49,099 nt of DNA from an uncultured Candidatus Poseidoniales archaeon. GTDB lineage: Archaea; Thermoplasmatota; Poseidoniia; Poseidoniales; Poseidoniaceae. Made by a program: the position numbers and the translations under genes. Shown here one piece after another: positions 31,478 through 41,419 of the stretch. Numbering within the stretch: the stretch's first letter is position 1; each line of letters opens with the position of its first letter. The stretch lies in NCBI GenBank assembly GCA_905181785.1, contig CAJIZC010000006.1, positions 1 through 49,099 of the forward strand, read 5' to 3'. Below the pieces are notes generated by a model. The model was not told the origin of the DNA, searched no databases, and saw nothing but the letters and a program-made list of their open reading frames with translations.

Positions 31478-32539
31478 TCAGATGTCATCCCAAGATTTCC
31501 AATCCGCATCGCTTTGTTGTTTTTCTTTGGCGGGCATCAGCGGCTGTACCTTTTGTCGGTCGCCTCGCGGTGGGGACGGTTTTGTGTCCGGGTTAACGCC
31601 CTCATCCCACGAAGTGATTGTCTTGGTGTTTGGATCTTTCACAGGCCCCTGGTTTTTCGGTGCATTTGGCTCACTAAATGCGGTCTTGAAGGGGTCTGGG
31701 ACCTGCTGTGTTGCCTGTTCAACATCGCCTCGCATCAGCGCATAGACCTGTTCTGTTGTCAACAGGTTTCCACTCATCACGCTCTGCTTGCCATCGACGA
31801 AGGTTTCTTTCTCGGCTGGATTTTGCTCAGCAAGCCCAGTGTCGGCAAACGGTGCGTCAACTTTTGGCTGGAGTGGGTTTTCACCACGGGCAAAGGCTGC
31901 CATCATTTCTGGTGTGATCTCTTTGGCTTGCGACATGGTGCCATCAGGGTTCATCATCACCACAGAAGTGGCGTTTTTCCCCACACGAGAAAGCCACATC
32001 ACAACGCCGGCAAGTGGCAACAGCAACAAGCCGCTGCAACACGAAGCGATGCCAAACAGGAAAGCAGGACTCTCGAAGACGGCGTACTGGTAGGTGTTGG
32101 TGTGGACCAAGTACACGCTGTCATTGGTGCAAGTTTTATCCGCTTGGCATGTGGTGTCAAGGGCGTAATCAGCGCCTTCTTCAACGCTCCATCCGCTGGT
32201 AATGATGAATGCAGTTCCGTCCGTCGCCATCGGGATCCAATCCGAGGCGCAAATTTTGTTTTCAAGAGGCGCATCGACTCGCGCCGAACCCTCAATTTTC
32301 GTCAAGTTCACTTCGACGTTGTTCGCACCCTCGATGGTCAGCGCATAATAGCAACCAACAGCGAGGGTTCCAACTTCACCGGAGGAACCTGTAGTTTCCA
32401 TGATTGCAACTTCACGCGGGTCATACGCTTGATCGATCGCGTCGCCTTGAGAATTAACTAAAAACGCCCCAAGGAGCAGGAAAACAGCACCTGCTATGGC
32501 CAATCGAACAGGCCATGGATTGCGCGGGGCTGTTTCCAT
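31478..32539 (-). CDS. Two-TM membrane protein with long cytoplasmic tail
   Basis: This 353-residue protein has a membrane segment at about 12-30, an outer beta-rich domain with four Cys (CYY, KICASD, TTCQAD, KTCTND), a second membrane segment at about 158-184, then a tail of about 170 residues. The tail starts MMNPDGTMSQAKEITPEMMA and is otherwise low in order and rich in Pro, Asp and Gln. No family is recognised. It lies 37 nt after top6A on the same strand and is probably in the same operon. A signalling or envelope role is possible but there is no direct evidence. Confidence 0.7.
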   Translation of the reverse strand: METAPRNPWPVRLAIAGAVFLLLGAFLVNSQGDAIDQAYDPREVAIMETTGSSGEVGTLAVGCYYALTIEGANNVEVNLTKIEGSARVDAPLENKICASDWIPMATDGTAFIITSGWSVEEGADYALDTTCQADKTCTNDSVYLVHTNTYQYAVFESPAFLFGIASCCSGLLLLPLAGVVMWLSRVGKNATSVVMMNPDGTMSQAKEITPEMMAAFARGENPLQPKVDAPFADTGLAEQNPAEKETFVDGKQSVMSGNLLTTEQVYALMRGDVEQATQQVPDPFKTAFSEPNAPKNQGPVKDPNTKTITSWDEGVNPDTKPSPPRGDRQKVQPLMPAKEKQQSDADWKSWDDI

Positions 32540-32576
32540 GGCTCAACCTTCCACTCTTCCCAAATGAATCCTCGCT

Positions 32577-33674
32577 TCAAGCCAAACCGAGTTCTGCGAG
32601 TTTTTCAGGCAGGTATGTTTCGGTGACGAAATCAAGACCGTACTTTGCCAGGGATTGCTGTTCGGCCTTTTTGCCGAGTTCGAGCATCATGTTGATTTGT
32701 TCTTGCCACCATCCATCAGCAAACCGAGGATCGGAAAGTTCAGCCTTCAGCGCTTCAATGTCCTTCTTTGAGAGGTCATCGTTCGGTAGGTCATAGGCTA
32801 CGATATCATCAGCTGTGATGCCGAGGTAGGTTGCCGTTGGTGTGGCGAGGTACTCGGAAATGTGAGCGGTCTTGATGGCACCATAAGCGATTGAAGCAAA
32901 GATTCGGAACGACCACGGATCACCGTCCAAAAAGACGACAACAGGAAGATCCCATTCTTCGCTCATCCGCTTCATAATTCGGCGAGTGGAACGAGCGGGC
33001 TGCCCCTTCAGATGCAGGAGACCACAGCGGTATTCTTCATCGAAACCGTTTTCGATCAGTCGGTCAAACATACCACCGGTCTCGATGGCCATGATGAAAT
33101 CAATATCGTGTTCTAGAAGTTCAATTTTCTCCGACTCAACGTTGTACGGCACGCCATAACCAGAATCGCCAACATCGTCACGAGCGTTGATTCGCATCCA
33201 TTCACCGCGTCGGTTTCGTTCCCGGAGGGTAAGGTTTCCAATCATCCGAGCGCCGTCTTCTTCAGGGCGGAGTTTGAAATCTTCTCTCAAGCATTTTGTG
33301 ACAATTTCCAAGTCTTCTGCAAGGTTGTTTGATTCATTCTGACTCCCGAATTTCCCAAGCCCCCAGGCTTCTGAGATGTAATACATCTCTCTCAGGGTTG
33401 AGGATTTCCCCGCAACGAGCATTTCCTCGATAAATTCGACCACGTGGAGGGCTCTGAGCAGTTGTTTTGCTGAACCAAGGCTTGTAGCGTCACGGATGGA
33501 TTGCTTTTTGCCGTATTTGTAGACGCCCAGTTTTTTGTCAAACCCAATGTTGTTCTTCGTTCGCACGGGCAGCGTCATGGTTGGGGGTTCGCCCTTGACA
33601 ATTCGGTCGTACATTTCACCGACGATCACGTGCATTGCTTCTTTCGTTTCTTCTGGTGTGTGTCGTCGTGTCAT
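32577..33674 (-). CDS. top6A: DNA topoisomerase VI subunit A
   Basis: This 365-residue catalytic subunit of the type IIB topoisomerase is related to Spo11. It cuts and rejoins both strands to relax or untangle DNA. The active-site Tyr pair is in [10 protein letters not shown] (Tyr98-Tyr99; the second corresponds to the catalytic Tyr of the family). The Toprim metal site is formed by Glu in MAIETGG and the Asp pair in FLDGDPWSF. The ATG at 33674 shares one base with the top6B stop codon (TGATG), with GGAGGTGA just upstream, so the subunits are translationally coupled and made in balance. Confidence 0.96.
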   Translation of the reverse strand: MTRRHTPEETKEAMHVIVGEMYDRIVKGEPPTMTLPVRTKNNIGFDKKLGVYKYGKKQSIRDATSLGSAKQLLRALHVVEFIEEMLVAGKSSTLREMYYISEAWGLGKFGSQNESNNLAEDLEIVTKCLREDFKLRPEEDGARMIGNLTLRERNRRGEWMRINARDDVGDSGYGVPYNVESEKIELLEHDIDFIMAIETGGMFDRLIENGFDEEYRCGLLHLKGQPARSTRRIMKRMSEEWDLPVVVFLDGDPWSFRIFASIAYGAIKTAHISEYLATPTATYLGITADDIVAYDLPNDDLSKKDIEALKAELSDPRFADGWWQEQINMMLELGKKAEQQSLAKYGLDFVTETYLPEKLAELGLA

Positions 33675-35734
33675 CAAGCCTCACCTCCAAACAATGTTGT
33701 TTGACCCGTTGGGGCGGCCACGGAAGGCTCCCCTATTGGCTCTTCAGCCTCGGGTTCGTCTCGTTCTTGTTCGGGTTCGTTCATTTCGCTCAACGCTCGC
33801 TCTTGCCTTCGGATTTCTTCGAGGAACTTTTCATCCATCTTGCTGGCACCGATCACGTCTTGTGAACCGCGGAAGAAGATATCAGTTTCAGTCCAATCGC
33901 CTTTCTCAAGCCCGCCAAGGCTGTAGGAGAGGACGGTTTTCTCACCCGGTTGCAATGAATCCAATTTCCAAGCCCACACGCCGGTGGCTTCCTTGCGCCC
34001 TCCTGTGTCGTTGTTGACCATCGCAGCTCCTGCCTTTTCCGGCCAGGTTGCGAGAATGGTGTAAGCACGCACCCGAGTGGTGTAGTTGAACAACGTGATG
34101 GAGACGTCAGTTTGCTTTGTTTCCTTGTTCCAAACGGTCTCGGTTTCTGAAATTACGGCCGACATAATCTTCGTAATTGATTGCGCCAAATCAGGAACGG
34201 GTTTGCCAAGAATGTCCGCGGATTTTTTAGCGATAGCGGGCAAGATGTCGTTGATGAGTTCGAACTTTTCTTTTGTCTTGGCCATTTTCTTTTTCTTTTC
34301 CAAGTGCTTTCGCAAACCTCTGCCCATTTCGAGCATTGCTTTGCGCGCTTCTTCGATGACTTCGCCGTTGTCAGCAAGCGCTTCTTTGGCTTCGGAGGTG
34401 AATTGCACGTTGGTGCTTGCCAGGTGAACCAAGATGGCGGCAGGTCCCTTTGGAACGCCCTTAGCACCGGGTTGGTCAAGGCCGTATTGGCGCCAATCCA
34501 CACTTTCGATTGCTTTGGTCAACAAACAACCACCTTGCTGATACATTAGGGGCACTCTGTTGGCGAAGCGTAGAATTTCCACTGGCTTATCCGCAGGCAT
34601 GTTGCCACCGAAAATAAGACCAACTTCGACCTGGTATGGATTGCCTTGAGTGACCTCAGGCGCTCGGGTGAGTGTGGCGATGAACCGGGAATCGATGGTT
34701 TTGGATAACCCTTTCTTGATGAGCAATTCTTCAATTGGGGACAAACAATTTGTTGGCGGATTGAGCAGTTTCACTGGCTTTCCGTTGATCAGTCGCTCAC
34801 CTTGGAACGATTCCAAAAGGGCGCGGATTTGGTCTGGATTCATCTTGGTTGGTTTTGTTTTTTCATCAATTTCTGCGGCAACGCAGAGTTCCTTGCTCGC
34901 CCGTGCAGAGACGCCGGAGAAATTCATTCTCAAAAAGACGGTCATGCGAGAATCGGTTGATTCTGATGCCATCCGTTGCAGTTGCCCAAGTTCGATCCCG
35001 TGAGGGTGGGGCTTGATCGCTTCGACCTTGGTTGGTAAGCGCTCTGTGACCCTTGGCCAATGATGCATCTCGCCGTCAGGGTCGGTGAAGGTAATCTCTG
35101 CGTGAGGGTTGACGATGCTTGTCATGCGGAGGTACTGCCAAACGCTTTGGCGCCCCTTCTGGTACTTTGCTTTCATTTGCGCTGTGACTTCCGTCCCGTG
35201 ATCTTTGGAACTCCCGTCAGGATTGTACCAAATTTCTCGACCTTGATTCGATTTCGTAGCCTTATTTTTCCTTGTGTCGAGGCCAATATCGACAACAGCA
35301 GCCGTTGGTTCGCTGGCAATCTTTGAGCGAACGTGCGTCGTTCGCCCAGTGGTCAATTGGCAGTACATCACGACACCAGTGATTCCAATACCTTGCTGCC
35401 CTCTTGACTGGCGAATGGCGTGAAACCTTGACCCGAACAGCAATTGTCCGAACACCTTCTCGATGCTTTTCTGAGGTATGCCTGGACCGTTATCCTCGAC
35501 AATGAGTTTGATGATGTCCTTCTTTGCGTCGACTTTTTCGATGGCCACCTTGATGGTTGGTAGAATCCTTGCCTCTTCACACGCATCCAACGCGTTATCG
35601 ACTGCTTCTTTCACTGCGGTGATGAGGGATCTAGCAAGGGAATCGAATCCCAAAAAGTGCTTATTTTTCTCGAAAAATTCGGAGATGGCAACTTGCTTTT
35701 GATTTGATGCGAGTTTCTCTGCGATTCCAGTCAT
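33674..35734 (-). CDS. top6B: DNA topoisomerase VI subunit B
   Basis: This 686-residue GHKL ATPase subunit binds ATP to clamp and pass the second DNA segment. The N box is EAVDNALDA (43-51), the G1 box is EDNGPGIP, and the G2 lid is GQQGIGITG. The transducer domain and a C-terminal beta-rich domain follow. The last 60 residues are a highly charged Glu/Arg/Pro tail. The length is in the upper range for the family. The ATG at 35734 was chosen because homology starts with IAEKLASNQ and a GGAGGATT site lies before it. An AATTAAGTACC sequence about 80 nt upstream may be the TATA box of the operon. Confidence 0.96.
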   Translation of the reverse strand: MTGIAEKLASNQKQVAISEFFEKNKHFLGFDSLARSLITAVKEAVDNALDACEEARILPTIKVAIEKVDAKKDIIKLIVEDNGPGIPQKSIEKVFGQLLFGSRFHAIRQSRGQQGIGITGVVMYCQLTTGRTTHVRSKIASEPTAAVVDIGLDTRKNKATKSNQGREIWYNPDGSSKDHGTEVTAQMKAKYQKGRQSVWQYLRMTSIVNPHAEITFTDPDGEMHHWPRVTERLPTKVEAIKPHPHGIELGQLQRMASESTDSRMTVFLRMNFSGVSARASKELCVAAEIDEKTKPTKMNPDQIRALLESFQGERLINGKPVKLLNPPTNCLSPIEELLIKKGLSKTIDSRFIATLTRAPEVTQGNPYQVEVGLIFGGNMPADKPVEILRFANRVPLMYQQGGCLLTKAIESVDWRQYGLDQPGAKGVPKGPAAILVHLASTNVQFTSEAKEALADNGEVIEEARKAMLEMGRGLRKHLEKKKKMAKTKEKFELINDILPAIAKKSADILGKPVPDLAQSITKIMSAVISETETVWNKETKQTDVSITLFNYTTRVRAYTILATWPEKAGAAMVNNDTGGRKEATGVWAWKLDSLQPGEKTVLSYSLGGLEKGDWTETDIFFRGSQDVIGASKMDEKFLEEIRRQERALSEMNEPEQERDEPEAEEPIGEPSVAAPTGQTTLFGGEA

Positions 35735-35919
35735 GAGGCCAATCCTCCACCACGGTCCTCCTTCGTCCTGATGACGAAGGGCCAATGATATCCTCAGTGG
35801 TTCTCCGACGGTACTTAATTCCTAAGCCACAGCCCGATTGAACCCACGCCTTTCTAACCGCTTGACAAAATCCCCGAACGAGCGCCAAAGTTTTTCTAGC
35901 ACATTGCTCTAAGAAAACT

Positions 35920-36183
35920 ATGGAGCCACAACAAATGCAACCTGGAATGATGCAAATGCAACAAATGCAATCCGACAAGAACTGGGTGGTCGTGCTGTTG
36001 CTTGGCTTGCTCGGTTTGATTGGAATTGCAGGCATTGACCGATTTTACACCGGTTCAATTCTTTTGGGCATCCTCAAGCTCATCACGTTTGGCGGCTTGG
36101 GCTTGTGGACTATTATCGATGTGATTCTGATCGTTATAGGCAGTTACAAGGACGGAAACGGCCACGTTGTCGTTGTCGATTAA
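35920..36183 (+). CDS. TM2-domain membrane protein
   Basis: This 87-residue protein has a Met/Gln-rich N-terminus (residues 1-18) and a TM2 domain. The first membrane helix is VVVLLLGLLGLIGIAGIDRFY, then the family's Asp-Arg-Phe-Tyr turn, Gly-Ile-Leu-Lys-Leu-Ile, and a second helix ending in WTIIDVILI with the conserved Trp and Asp. TM2 proteins are small membrane proteins of unknown detailed role. A weak TATA-like TTTTTCTA lies about 26 nt upstream. The gene diverges from top6B and converges with the aconitase-family gene. Confidence 0.87.
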   Translation: MEPQQMQPGMMQMQQMQSDKNWVVVLLLGLLGLIGIAGIDRFYTGSILLGILKLITFGGLGLWTIIDVILIVIGSYKDGNGHVVVVD

Positions 36184-36279
36184 TCGGTCGTAGTTTTGGC
36201 GTATCGCCGTTTACAACCCGACTTTTTGATCTTTGGGAACAAATGGAATTGCAATACATTGGCAGTGCGTACGGACTGC

Positions 36280-38277
36280 TCAAGCGAACAGCCCATCACG
36301 CCACGACGTAATCACGCCGGTGAACGCAGATGCAGCGACCGTGAGTGGACTCGCCAAGTACAGTTTGCCTGGCCCAGATCGCCCCTGAAAGTTTCGATTG
36401 ATCGCTGAAACAGTGACTTGTTCAGGCGTAATTGAGACGCCCGGCCCAGCGCCAATGCATGCGCCACAGCCCGGATCAATCAGCTTGACACCAACTCGCC
36501 CAAACAGATCATGCCAGCCTTTTGTAACCGCTAATTGCTTGACGGGTCCCGAGCCGTATTGGATGAAGAATTCGACGCCATCTTTGACCACCAAACCCGC
36601 GTCTTCTGCAGCTTGGCACACTTGCGCATAATATGCGATGTCGTCCTCTTTGCCAGCGGTGCATGATCCACCGTAAGCGATGTCGATTGTGACTTGTCCA
36701 ATGTCGGCAATGTCCGCGCCGTTGGTTGGGTCGCTTGGAATGCCTTCGTCAGGGTTGCCCGGATGGGCGACCATTGGCTTGATCTCATTGAGGTTGATGA
36801 CGTGAACGCCCCCCTTGTATTCTGCACCCTCATCAGGCGCGACTGCGAGTGATTTCTGGGTGGCTCTGTCGAGGTGGGGTTGGGCTTTGAGCATCCAATC
36901 GAACAGCAGTTCATCCGCCTCACAAATACCAGTTCGGCCCGAGCATTCAGTGGCCATGTTGCACAATGTAGCGCGCTCATCGACCGACAGACTTGCAAGA
37001 CCTGATCCGCCGAATTCCATGCTTCGGTTAAGGGTTAATTCTTCACGAGCGTGGTCCGCTAAAATGTACAAGATGACGTCTTTTGCGGTGCAGCCGTCTT
37101 CGAGGTTGCCGACAAGTTCGAACCGTATTGATTCAGGTACCTTGACAAACGTAAATCCAGCGCTGACAAGGTTGGCGTATTCTGTCGCACCAACACCCCA
37201 TGTAAGGGCGTTTGAAGCACCACCCATGCAGGTGTGAGAGTCAGTGGCTTGGATGAAATCCCCAACTTCGATAAATTCCTCTCGTGCAACTTGGTGGCAG
37301 ATGCCAGGCGAAACGCCATCTTTGGCGGAATAATCCCGCACACCCGTGTGCTTTTGGAATGCGACTTGCAAATCTCGCAAGGTCTGAACCTTGTCCATGA
37401 ATGGGACAAATTTTGGATTGTGATGCGCATAGAGCAAGTGGTCTTCGAAGACGGCAAACTTGCTTGGGTTGGGCAGCGTGTAGGCTTCACCGTACTCTTC
37501 GCCAAGGAAAGTATGAACCTGTGCCGTTGTGAATTCGTGAGAATAACCACCTTGGACCTGAGCGATTACCGGGTCGTCGGGTTTGACGCATTGGCCTTCT
37601 GCTTGGCCGACCAAGTTTCGAGCAATGATTTTCTCAGCCATGGTCATTGGGCGTGGCGGAGTGTTCATCGGTGGCAGTTCAATCTCGCCGCTCTTGAGTG
37701 CTTTTGCAAACGGAAACAATCCGCCTTTTTCAAGGATAATTTGAGTGACGTCATCGTATTGAGTGGTGAATGAATCCAATGGAATCTCTTCCCCGTTTTG
37801 CAGCCTTTCAAGCATGGCGTGGTCGCCCATTAGCTGGCCTAAATTGATGTTGTTGCGTTCGTGAATTGGAGCGAATGAGGCGGCAATAACGATGTTGATG
37901 CCAGCCCAGCGTTCGCACTGCGCGGCAGTTTCTCTGGAAGATCCCGTGCCCTTTCGTTGGCCTGAAACGATGACTTCGAAATTTCCGTTCTTCAGTGCGT
38001 TTTCATTGAAAACCCTCAATCCATTGTGCATCAGTCCAGCGTATGCGTTTTTGGCAATTTCCGCAGGATCGTGATCGAAACATACCCACGCCGGAGTCAT
38101 GACGTCGGTGTTGATGTCATCCAAAAGATCGTCAACGGTGAGATCTTCCATTCTTAGATCCAAACCATCGTAGAGTTGTTGCTTGATGAGGCTGAGGTCC
38201 TTGGTTAGGAATAAAACCCGCTTTTCTGGAGATAAAGCGACTTTTTGAGGGGGCCATTCTGTTCGCATCTTCCCCAT
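36280..38277 (-). CDS. Aconitase-family hydro-lyase with N-terminal swivel domain
   Basis: This 665-residue protein joins two parts that are often separate subunits. The N-terminal part (about 1-200) looks like the small-subunit swivel domain (LeuD-like): DDINTDVMTPAW and the GTGSSRE substrate loop. The C-terminal part (about 230-665) is the iron-sulfur catalytic part: ATDSHTCMGGASNALTWGVG, with [4Fe-4S] ligands Cys539 (GGSCTAGK), Cys604 and Cys607 (GCGACIGAG). Swivel-first order is known from aconitase B-type enzymes, but here without a HEAT domain. It could act on citrate, homocitrate or isopropylmalate; the sequence does not decide. The ATG at 38277 is about 28 nt from a TATA box, so the message is probably leaderless. 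Confidence 0.85.
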   Translation of the reverse strand: MGKMRTEWPPQKVALSPEKRVLFLTKDLSLIKQQLYDGLDLRMEDLTVDDLLDDINTDVMTPAWVCFDHDPAEIAKNAYAGLMHNGLRVFNENALKNGNFEVIVSGQRKGTGSSRETAAQCERWAGINIVIAASFAPIHERNNINLGQLMGDHAMLERLQNGEEIPLDSFTTQYDDVTQIILEKGGLFPFAKALKSGEIELPPMNTPPRPMTMAEKIIARNLVGQAEGQCVKPDDPVIAQVQGGYSHEFTTAQVHTFLGEEYGEAYTLPNPSKFAVFEDHLLYAHHNPKFVPFMDKVQTLRDLQVAFQKHTGVRDYSAKDGVSPGICHQVAREEFIEVGDFIQATDSHTCMGGASNALTWGVGATEYANLVSAGFTFVKVPESIRFELVGNLEDGCTAKDVILYILADHAREELTLNRSMEFGGSGLASLSVDERATLCNMATECSGRTGICEADELLFDWMLKAQPHLDRATQKSLAVAPDEGAEYKGGVHVINLNEIKPMVAHPGNPDEGIPSDPTNGADIADIGQVTIDIAYGGSCTAGKEDDIAYYAQVCQAAEDAGLVVKDGVEFFIQYGSGPVKQLAVTKGWHDLFGRVGVKLIDPGCGACIGAGPGVSITPEQVTVSAINRNFQGRSGPGKLYLASPLTVAASAFTGVITSWRDGLFA

Positions 38278-38300
38278 CAAATCCCTTCATGAGCCAAGCG

Positions 38301-38308
38301 GATATAAT
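38301..38308 (-). promoter_or_regulatory. TATA box of the aconitase-family gene
   Basis: On the minus strand the sequence reads CGATTATATCCG, centred about 28 nt upstream of the ATG at 38277. The 243-nt spacer 38278-38520 between this gene and tfb otherwise holds only the tfb promoter and leader. Confidence 0.6.
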
Positions 38309-38430
38309 CGGTTCGGGCGCATACAATGCGCTTTGAACTGCACAGCGGCCCTCTTTTTAGTAAAGAATCCGCCCTTTTATGATGTGAATGTGGAAGAATC
38401 AAAATGAATTAGAAAACATGATTCAGTCAA

Positions 38431-38440
38431 AGTTTAAATA
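38431..38440 (+). promoter_or_regulatory. TATA box of tfb, with long leader
   Basis: AAAGTTTAAATACAA is a strong TATA box. Transcription from it would start near 38462 and give a leader of nearly 60 nt before the ATG at 38521. A second TATA-like sequence (CTATATC, near 38456) would give a shorter leader. A GAGG lies 10 nt before the ATG. Confidence 0.5.
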
Positions 38441-38520
38441 CAATCGTCAAGGCGACTATATCAAGGTTCCCTAAAGAGTTGGGCATTGGGCTCGGCAAGG
38501 GGACAAAATGAGGGATACAT

Positions 38521-39447
38521 ATGGATGAACAGCAAGTAGAAGATATTGTGAAGTGCGGCGACTGCGGAAGTCGCAGCTTAACCCGCGACGAAACCCGTGG
38601 CGAAGTGGTCTGCGACGACTGTGGATTGGTGTTGGAAGACAACGTCATTGACCAGGGCGCAGAATGGCGAGTGTTCTCGCCAGAACAAGGCGATCAACGG
38701 GCCCGAACCGGTGCGCCAATGACCGTCATGCTCCACGACAAAGGATTGTCCACTGACATCGATTGGCAAAACAAAGACTACTCTGGAAAAACCATCAATT
38801 CCCGTTACAGATCTCAATTCTACCGAATGAGGAAGTGGCAGAAGCGAAGCCGAGTGAGCAACGCAACCGAACGCAACCTCGCCATGGCTTTGGCAGAACT
38901 TGACCGAATGGCAAGCCGCCTCGAATTGCCAAAATCTGTTCGTGAAGCAGCCGCTGTGAATTACAAGAAAGCCGTCGACAAGCGCCTCATCCGAGGCCGT
39001 TCAATCGAAGGTGTCGCTGCAGCATCCCTGTACGCTGCTTGCCGCCAATGCGGTGTGCCTCGTACCCTTGACGAAATTGGTCAAGCATCGAGAACCGGCC
39101 GCAAGGAGATCGGCCGCACCTACCGATTCATGGTCCGAGAACTGAAGATGAAAATCATGCCAACCGGCCCTGAAGATTACATCTCCAGATTCTGCTCGGG
39201 TCTTGGATTGGATGCTGAAGTTGAAGCAAAGGCATACGAATTGATCAAGGCAGCTCAAGAAAAGGAACTCACGAGCGGGCGCGGTCCAACCGGAATCGCA
39301 GCCTCAATCATCTACATCGCTTCTGTGTTGTGCGGAAAGCGCCGCACTCAGCGAGAAGTTGCTGAAGTGGCTGGCGTGACTGAGGTTACCATCCGAAATC
39401 GATACAAGGAACTGATTCAGAACCTGAACATCGAACTCGATATTTGA
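38521..39447 (+). CDS. tfb: Transcription initiation factor TFB
   Basis: This 308-residue archaeal TFIIB homologue bridges TBP-bound promoters and RNA polymerase. The N-terminal zinc ribbon uses Cys12-x-x-Cys15 and Cys31-x-x-Cys34. The B-reader/linker region (about 45-105) follows, then two cyclin folds (about 110-205 and 210-305) with the typical [16 protein letters not shown] and [16 protein letters not shown] helices, and the helix-turn-helix [19 protein letters not shown] at the end. All parts are complete. Some archaea have several TFBs; only one is seen here. Its long leader sets it apart from the leaderless genes around it. Confidence 0.96.
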   Translation: MDEQQVEDIVKCGDCGSRSLTRDETRGEVVCDDCGLVLEDNVIDQGAEWRVFSPEQGDQRARTGAPMTVMLHDKGLSTDIDWQNKDYSGKTINSRYRSQFYRMRKWQKRSRVSNATERNLAMALAELDRMASRLELPKSVREAAAVNYKKAVDKRLIRGRSIEGVAAASLYAACRQCGVPRTLDEIGQASRTGRKEIGRTYRFMVRELKMKIMPTGPEDYISRFCSGLGLDAEVEAKAYELIKAAQEKELTSGRGPTGIAASIIYIASVLCGKRRTQREVAEVAGVTEVTIRNRYKELIQNLNIELDI

Positions 39448-39483
39448 GGCGAATGCACACCACCTTAACTTGGAGGCTGAGTC

Positions 39484-40944
39484 ATGAGTAAACCGCGTAA
39501 TCGCTTGTCAGAATCCGCCTATGAGGCTGTAGAAAAGGGGCTCGTTGCCGCGTTGGAACGCGGCACCCAATCGTGGCCCTTGCCCGCCCCTCCGATCTCC
39601 GATCCAGATTTCCCGGCGCGCCCACCAAGTTCTCCCCAAACAATCATCGAGCAGGGCGTGGGTCTTCTTCAAGTCGATCGAGGTATGTTTGAACGCAACC
39701 TCAACACCGTTGTTGACCTGATTGTCCCTCATCGGATGAACCTCAGCGACGACCCGTATGAAGTCCATGAACGCTGGCTCAACAAGCGCGTCCCTCAAGT
39801 CGCTGAGCGACTGTTGTTCGCTATTGCCACCGACTGGTTGGCCCAGGCATTTGATCAACAAGCACCGAACGTTGACCGTTGGTGGCTTGCGGTCGCTCTT
39901 GTTGACGGGCTTGCCGTTGAACCGCGCGGTCAATCGGTGCACCAAGGGTACCACTTGGTCGAATCAATTGCTTTGGCAGAACGCCCCGGCACTTGGCACA
40001 CCCAACCCGATGCAGGGCCTCACCAGATGGAGTGGAACCCTCATGCTGTGTTGCCTCGCCAAGGGGGCGTTGTCACCCATGACGTTGGTGTGAATGCGGC
40101 AGTTTGGTTGCTCACCCGCCTTGAAAACGGCTCACTTGAGCGCCGTTTGCTGTTGATGGAATGGGCGCGTCTTTTGCTTGAACGCCCCAACCTCGTTGAG
40201 CCGTTGCACATCGATCAAATTCTCATGCGCCGGGCGCTTGATCCTGAACAAGAAGTTGCTTCACGCGTTTGCTTGTGCCTCGCCAAGGCCATTGAATACG
40301 ACCGTGATGCGGGCCTTGCACTTGCTCAACGGCTCCACACCCGAACAGAACTGCTGATTCGCAGAGGCATGGCCGATGTGCTGACCCGGCTGTTCAGGCG
40401 ATTGACATGGGACGCAGTACCGTTTCTCGAAGCCATGCTCAAAGACGAAGACGAGGGTGTTTTGGCAGCCGCCAGCTCAACGGTGGGCGATCTCCGCTTC
40501 CTCGATGCCGAACTTTGGGCAGACACCATGGCAGAATTGTCAAGCCATCCACTGCCGGTTGTGCGCCGCAACTTAGTGCCCTTCTTGCGCGACTACCTCG
40601 AGCAATTCCCTGACGACAAGCGCCGGCTTTTGCCCATGCTCTGGGTCGACGGCGACGAGGTTGTTCGAACAAGGATGCGCGAATTGCTGATGCGTATGGA
40701 AGAGGTTGCCCCCGATCATTTCGCCGCTCGACTGGCGGACTTTATTGAGCAGGGTTGCAATCTCGAGCCGCTATGGACGCCACTCGGTTTGCGCCGACCA
40801 GAACGCTTGGCTGCTTGGCAAGCCTACCTCGCAGGAGAAGCGGAGCAACCGACCATTCCTGAGCGCCCTCCGGTGGAGAATCTATTGGACGGCGACATCA
40901 ACGGAGAAGGAGAAATCGATCAGGAACTTGGCTTCCTTGATTGA
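39484..40944 (+). CDS. Helical-repeat (HEAT-like) protein, unknown
   Basis: This 486-residue soluble protein consists mostly of paired helices. From about residue 215 to 430 the pairs repeat about every 38-40 residues (LRRALDPEQEVASRVCLC-like, then LKDEDEGVLAAASSTVGDLR, then LSSHPLPVVRRNLVPFL, then VDGDEVVRTRMRELL), like HEAT repeats that form protein-binding solenoids. The N-terminal 50 residues are Pro-rich and the C-terminus is acidic. No enzyme motif is seen. It starts 36 nt after tfb with a GGAGG ribosome binding site and may be co-transcribed with it. It converges with the next gene two bases away. Confidence 0.7.
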   Translation: MSKPRNRLSESAYEAVEKGLVAALERGTQSWPLPAPPISDPDFPARPPSSPQTIIEQGVGLLQVDRGMFERNLNTVVDLIVPHRMNLSDDPYEVHERWLNKRVPQVAERLLFAIATDWLAQAFDQQAPNVDRWWLAVALVDGLAVEPRGQSVHQGYHLVESIALAERPGTWHTQPDAGPHQMEWNPHAVLPRQGGVVTHDVGVNAAVWLLTRLENGSLERRLLLMEWARLLLERPNLVEPLHIDQILMRRALDPEQEVASRVCLCLAKAIEYDRDAGLALAQRLHTRTELLIRRGMADVLTRLFRRLTWDAVPFLEAMLKDEDEGVLAAASSTVGDLRFLDAELWADTMAELSSHPLPVVRRNLVPFLRDYLEQFPDDKRRLLPMLWVDGDEVVRTRMRELLMRMEEVAPDHFAARLADFIEQGCNLEPLWTPLGLRRPERLAAWQAYLAGEAEQPTIPERPPVENLLDGDINGEGEIDQELGFLD

Positions 40945-40946
40945 AG

Positions 40947-41366
40947 TCATTCCTCTTCTTCAATTCGAAACGGCCCTCGCACGACAAGGCCGACGTAGGT
41001 CCCATTGAGCACAGCCAAGCTCCCAACAAGCATCCCCAACAGGCCGGTCGGCTCTGGAAGGTAGGCATCAACTCCAAGCCATGCTGCGATGTTCACAGCG
41101 AGCATGCACCCAACGCCAAAACCAATCACCAGAGGCCAACTCTTGTCAGGTGCTTTCCAACGATTCATCGTTGGCGCCACGCCATTGATGTCAAACGTGT
41201 ACCTGAACCAAGCCAAGTAAAGGCAAACCATGCCGCATAGGCCGATTACGCCTCGAGTAAACGAGGCTGAATCCCAAGGCCCAGGGGGGGCAACGTCGAC
41301 AAAACCCTGTGCGACACCAAGGACGCCGAGTCCGGCTAGCCAGCGCCAGGGGTGAGTCCGCTCCAT
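40947..41366 (-). CDS. Four-TM membrane protein, unknown
   Basis: This 139-residue protein has about four hydrophobic segments: near 8-24, 36-54, 75-97 and 105-128. A short loop (FDINGVAPTMNRWKAPDKSW) and an acidic C-terminus (RIEEEE) are present. No family is recognised. It diverges from the galU-like gene; the start codons are 53 nt apart. Confidence 0.65.
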   Translation of the reverse strand: MERTHPWRWLAGLGVLGVAQGFVDVAPPGPWDSASFTRGVIGLCGMVCLYLAWFRYTFDINGVAPTMNRWKAPDKSWPLVIGFGVGCMLAVNIAAWLGVDAYLPEPTGLLGMLVGSLAVLNGTYVGLVVRGPFRIEEEE

Positions 41367-41419
41367 GACTCAGCGTAGGAGGGCCACGCTTGAAAGCCTG
41401 TGCCACCCACCCACCTGAT

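Noticed and set aside
31316-32461. A 381-codon plus-strand open frame opposite the two membrane protein genes
   Set aside because: It is rich in His, Cys and Arg with no domain or ribosome binding site. The minus-strand genes have signal-like ends, ribosome binding sites and tight spacing.
39484-40944. A possible nuclease or helicase function for the helical-repeat protein beside tfb
   Set aside because: No catalytic motif is visible; the helix pairs fit a HEAT-like scaffold.
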